From an uncultured Sphingomonadaceae bacterium (GTDB lineage: Bacteria; Pseudomonadota; Alphaproteobacteria; Sphingomonadales; Sphingomonadaceae), in assembly GCA_947501325.1 (NCBI GenBank), contig CANMVC010000003.1, positions 143,389 through 207,388 on the forward strand: DNA of 64,000 nucleotides, in the 5' to 3' direction. Position 1 is the stretch's first letter; each line of letters begins with the position of its first letter. Shown in pieces: positions 60,941-64,000 of the stretch. The translations under genes and the position numbers were made by a program. The notes under the pieces are model-generated. The model searched no databases and had not been told where the DNA came from. It saw only the letters and a list, made by a program, of their open reading frames with translations.

Positions 60941-61755
60941 GGACGACCTGCAACCGTCACATCATATTCGGCGCGATATTTGCTGAGAGATTGCTTTTCC
61001 TTTGCCGCCGTCTGTGCCGCGCGCCAGTCATTGGTCACGCGCTGGCGAACGTCATCTAGGCTAGCCGTTTTTCCAGATATTTTCGCTGTGATCTTGACCA
61101 GATGCAGACCGAATCCTGACGGAACCGGCCCCTGCCATTTTTCGGTTTCGAGACTGGTTAAGGAACTTGCAAACTTCTCTCCAAACTGACGTGATATCGC
61201 CGCAGTTTCGGCTCTTTGCAATTGAGTGGGCAGAGAAATCGGTCGCGCAACTTCGTCAGGCTGGATTGTGCCTTGGTTCAGATCGCCCACCAGCTGAGCG
61301 ATGCGCGCTTCATCAAGCAAGTCTTGTTGCCCAAGGTAAATTTGTTCCAGATCATAAAGCGAGGACAGGGCATATTTTTCCGGGTGTTCATCCAGCCATT
61401 TTTGCAGAACCGTGTCGGTAGGCTTTGTCTCCACCTCTTCATTGTCGAGAAACCGCATCTTGGTGTACAGTCGGCGACGGATGACCGGATCATTGCGATC
61501 TAGGCCGAGCCGCAATGCTTCGCGATAATAGATTTCTTCCCTGATCTCCTGATCGATCAACCCGTCCAGTTCCGTCTGGGTAGGCGCACGCCGGAAATTT
61601 TGCACCCAGCCTGCCTTTAACCGTTCGATATCGGTCTCGCTGATGGTGATTTCATAATCGGCTGGATCGCGGTTTGATCCCGTAGCCCAGAAAAATGCAA
61701 AAACCAGCAATGCCCCGCCCAGAAAATGGACCAAAGGCTCTTTTAGCAAATTCAT
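60937..61755 (-). CDS. PpiC-type peptidyl-prolyl isomerase/chaperone (parvulin-like)
   Basis: A 272-residue membrane-anchored periplasmic protein. An N-terminal helix (HFLGGALLVFAFFWATG) is followed by a SurA/PpiD-like helical domain (GLIDQEIREEIYYREALRLGL) and a parvulin-like domain (ISRQFGEKFASSLTSL ... WQGPVPSGFGLHLVKI). It is probably the dedicated folding factor for the DUF3604 lipoprotein encoded 48 bp upstream, an inference from context. Confidence 0.8.
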   Translation of the reverse strand: MNLLKEPLVHFLGGALLVFAFFWATGSNRDPADYEITISETDIERLKAGWVQNFRRAPTQTELDGLIDQEIREEIYYREALRLGLDRNDPVIRRRLYTKMRFLDNEEVETKPTDTVLQKWLDEHPEKYALSSLYDLEQIYLGQQDLLDEARIAQLVGDLNQGTIQPDEVARPISLPTQLQRAETAAISRQFGEKFASSLTSLETEKWQGPVPSGFGLHLVKITAKISGKTASLDDVRQRVTNDWRAAQTAAKEKQSLSKYRAEYDVTVAGRP

Positions 61756-61803
61756 CTCCGCACGATACTCCTGATTTGCCGCGCAGGTCGCGCAACCATG
61801 TTG

Positions 61804-63705
61804 TCAGCTTGTTGACGCGCCGGGCGTATACCAGATCGGCGATGAATAAGCCCGTTCCTGCTGGATTTTGATGACATCGTCCGGCAGCGTCAGGCCGAAT
61901 TTCAACGCGTCATAAACCGGCCAGGTTGGCGTTGGTATTTCAAGCACGCGAACATAATAAAACGCATTTTGCTGCGCATCGAAATCCGGGTCCTGCCACC
62001 ATGTGGTCAATTCCGGTGCACCAATATTATTCTCCCACGTGCCTTTGGTGAGATCAACGGTGTTACCAACTGCGGTTAGTTTGCCGTCTGCGCCCACCGA
62101 GCGGTTATCCGGACTGCTCCAGCTGACGTTGTAGATTTTTTCCTGGGATTTTCCATTGGCATCAATCCACCCTTTGACAACCTGAATCCGGTCGAGATTG
62201 GCGCTTTCGGGATCCATCAATGCAGAGATCAGGAAGCTGGGTGTTTTGCCTTCTCCACCTGTAAGATCACCCCCCATAGGTACACCCTTGGTATAACCGA
62301 CTTTGACCAGATCAGCCGTATCGCCTTCGGCAAAATCAAATCCACCGAAGAAACGCACCTGCATCCGCGGGCCAGTCGTCGCATAGACTTCGCGGCGCAT
62401 CATCGCGTCAAAAATTGCTTCGCGCGTGTTGCTGGTTGCCCAGACCGCGGCATAGCCACTGGACAGATAATGCCAGCCAAACCGCCCTTGGCGCGTGCCC
62501 AGATTTTGCGGAGCCAATGCCCGCTCCTTGTTGTTGATCTCGTTGCCACTATGCTTGCCGTAAAAATTATTCTCGTCCGCTGTGGCCAGCGAGGTATGGC
62601 TGTCGGTTGAACCGATCATGCCAAATTTGAACGGATTGGCGCCCATTTTCTGGGTGAATTCCAGACCGCGCTTCAACGCCTCGCGGGCATAGCTACCACC
62701 GTAGCTTTCCGGGGGCATTTCCTTGCCGCAGCTGAGGTTGCATTTGTCCCAGCCGGCATCGCCATAATTGGCAAATTCATCATTGGGAGAGAGAAACGGA
62801 TGGCTTTCGCTGTCGCCCTTAATCTGCGTGACCTCGACAATCGGCTCCCGCAGAGCGCGTGTTTTTATATAGGCCTCGTCGATAGGACTGCCATCTAGTT
62901 TGTTCATGGCAAACATGCGGCCGTTAGACACATTGCTGTTATGCGGAATGGCGAGGACTTTTCCGCCCGTGCTTTTTTCATAGGCCGCCATATAGGCCCA
63001 AAGTTGCTCCGGATCACCGGCGTCAAAGCTGGCAAAGGGGAGCATGGTGCTTGTCTTGTCCGCGCCATCCCGGAACATCACAACACGGTGCAGATTATCT
63101 CCGCCAGGCATGGGTGTATATTCAAAGCCATGAAAAGCGGTAAATTTGCCGGGCTCATTATATTCATCCAGCGTCTCGCCATGTTCGGTCCATAAAGACT
63201 TGATCCGATCCGCGGATTCTTCCGGATCGAAAAGCCCTTCCGGCAAGGTTCCGGCAGCCGCGCCGTCGATCAATTCGGATGTCACCCGCAGCGAGCCCTC
63301 GTCACTTTCATGCATCATGTCATGCCAGCGGAGCAAAAATTTGTCGCCCAAAAGCGCAATGCGAGGGGCTTCATAAAGGGCCTTGGTTGCGCCCACTGCA
63401 TCGCTATGGTCCGCGATTACCAGAAAGTCGAGCGGGCGGGATAGCTTAGCCTTTTCGCCTTTGGTTGCTGTCACTTCTTCACCTTTGGCGAAGCGCAACG
63501 CGGCCTCCGCGTCGAGCCGGTTGCCAAAACCAAATGCATCAATGCTGTTGTCAGTGTGGAGGTGGGTGTCGCCCCAGAAAACCTGGTCGGGATATTCGGT
63601 ATTGGCGACTGTGGCATCCGAACCACCCGATCCACCGTCTTTGCTACATCCTGAAATGGCCAGCGCTGCCGAGCAGACCGCCAGTAAAAGTGCTTTACGC
63701 ATCAT
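61804..63705 (-). CDS. DUF3604 lipoprotein with PHP-like metal motif
   Basis: About 633 residues from the ATG at 63705 (GAGGGAAAAT before it). A signal with lipobox ISGCSKD is followed by FWGDTHLHTDNSIDAFGFGNRLD. That HxH, plus FLVIADHSDAVG and VLAIPHNSN, resembles the metal ligands of PHP-type hydrolases. The rest matches the DUF3604 family throughout (GSTDSHTSLATADENNFYGKH, ATGPRMQVRFFGGFDF). The role is unknown; a secreted metal-dependent phosphoesterase or esterase is the best guess. Confidence 0.82.
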   Translation of the reverse strand: MMRKALLLAVCSAALAISGCSKDGGSGGSDATVANTEYPDQVFWGDTHLHTDNSIDAFGFGNRLDAEAALRFAKGEEVTATKGEKAKLSRPLDFLVIADHSDAVGATKALYEAPRIALLGDKFLLRWHDMMHESDEGSLRVTSELIDGAAAGTLPEGLFDPEESADRIKSLWTEHGETLDEYNEPGKFTAFHGFEYTPMPGGDNLHRVVMFRDGADKTSTMLPFASFDAGDPEQLWAYMAAYEKSTGGKVLAIPHNSNVSNGRMFAMNKLDGSPIDEAYIKTRALREPIVEVTQIKGDSESHPFLSPNDEFANYGDAGWDKCNLSCGKEMPPESYGGSYAREALKRGLEFTQKMGANPFKFGMIGSTDSHTSLATADENNFYGKHSGNEINNKERALAPQNLGTRQGRFGWHYLSSGYAAVWATSNTREAIFDAMMRREVYATTGPRMQVRFFGGFDFAEGDTADLVKVGYTKGVPMGGDLTGGEGKTPSFLISALMDPESANLDRIQVVKGWIDANGKSQEKIYNVSWSSPDNRSVGADGKLTAVGNTVDLTKGTWENNIGAPELTTWWQDPDFDAQQNAFYYVRVLEIPTPTWPVYDALKFGLTLPDDVIKIQQERAYSSPIWYTPGASTS

Positions 63706-63882
63706 ATTTTCCCTCATCCTCTATTTTTCGAAACTATAGTTCAATGGGCGGTGGTGCAAGAGACTCTGCGGCAAGTCAGCTTGCCGTAGCGTCATTCCTG
63801 TTTCCTTCCAACAAGGCTAGGCGGCCGCTTGTTTCGTCTGCTAGAGATTTGGCAAAACATACCGAAGTCACCGGAGAGAAAA

Positions 63883-64000
63883 ATGAGCGATATAATTCAG
63901 CCCGATACAAAGGCGACCAGCAGCACCCACTGCCCTTCTTCTGCTTATGCAGCTCTTTATGCGGAGAGTATTTCTGATCCTGATGGTTTTTGGTTGAAGC
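63883..64000 (+). CDS. acs: Acetyl-CoA synthetase, N-terminal fragment (cut by window end)
   Basis: 39 codons from the ATG at 63883, preceded by GGAGAG. After a variable head the frame reads YAALYAESISDPDGFW, the N-terminal helix typical of AMP-forming acetate-CoA ligases (YxxxYxxSxxxPxxFW). Too short for certainty. It is divergent from the DUF3604 gene across a 177-bp gap in which no operator was recognised. Confidence 0.7.
   Translation, partial: MSDIIQPDTKATSSTHCPSSAYAALYAESISDPDGFWLK

Overview
The window looks like chromosomal DNA of an alphaproteobacterium of the order Sphingomonadales (Sphingorhabdus/Parasphingorhabdus-like). I infer this from the gene order around a recognisable replication origin, from small families typical of sphingomonads (DUF1491, DUF6489, DUF6768, DUF4402 pilin), from a GTTC-N7-GTTC SOS box and from the intergenic hairpin repeats. 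There is no database result behind the taxonomic call. I saw no tRNA, rRNA, insertion sequence, prophage or CRISPR array.

Layout. 1-5.5 kb: the end of penicillin-binding protein 1A, a YgjP-type metallopeptidase, a YcgN-like protein, a Sco copper chaperone, an ankyrin-repeat protein, the SOS-type nuclease-fold gene mmcB and a SleB-like wall hydrolase. 5.7-11.3 kb: a leftward block of housekeeping genes (DUF1491, thioesterase, ptsN, hpf, dnaQ, coaE, aroE, maf, ppsR). 11.32-11.62 kb: a DnaA-box-rich, partly AT-rich gap between ppsR and hemE, which I read as oriC. 11.6-22.7 kb: a rightward block (hemE, hemJ, rho, an ABM protein, terC, DUF6489, mnmE, mnmG, rsmG, parA, parB) interrupted by one leftward pair. 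Four parS-like sites lie on both sides of the origin. The ppsR-maf-aroE-coaE-dnaQ / hemE-rho-mnmE-mnmG-rsmG-parAB arrangement resembles the Caulobacter origin.

23.0-27.4 kb: a chaperone-usher-like surface system made of a DUF4402 pilin, a PapD-like chaperone and a large usher-like outer-membrane protein, with strong hairpins after the pilin gene. 27.5-30.5 kb: a hydrolase, a lipid kinase and an FAD oxidoreductase.

30.5-47.1 kb: a long leftward catabolic block. An AtuA-family protein, a biotin-dependent acyl-CoA carboxylase pair, an isohexenylglutaconyl-CoA-hydratase-like crotonase and an acyl-CoA dehydrogenase point to acyclic terpene (citronellol/geraniol) degradation. A thiolase, a FadB-like fusion, an acyl-CoA synthetase, a family III CoA transferase, a nitronate monooxygenase and a TIGR03084 protein complete it. 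Two families of hairpin repeats lie between these genes, and a LiuR-like operator lies upstream of the thiolase gene.

47.2-55.3 kb: an FMN reductase, a UDP-glucuronate-epimerase-like enzyme, an adenine deaminase/phosphoribosyltransferase salvage pair, a GST, and a TonB receptor-phytase operon behind a Pho-box-like direct repeat. 55.3-58.9 kb: an amidohydrolase divergent from a MarR regulator and small oxidoreductase genes. 59-63.7 kb: an ECF-like sigma factor with a membrane partner, then a HupE/parvulin/DUF3604 trio. The window ends in the first codons of an acetyl-CoA synthetase gene.
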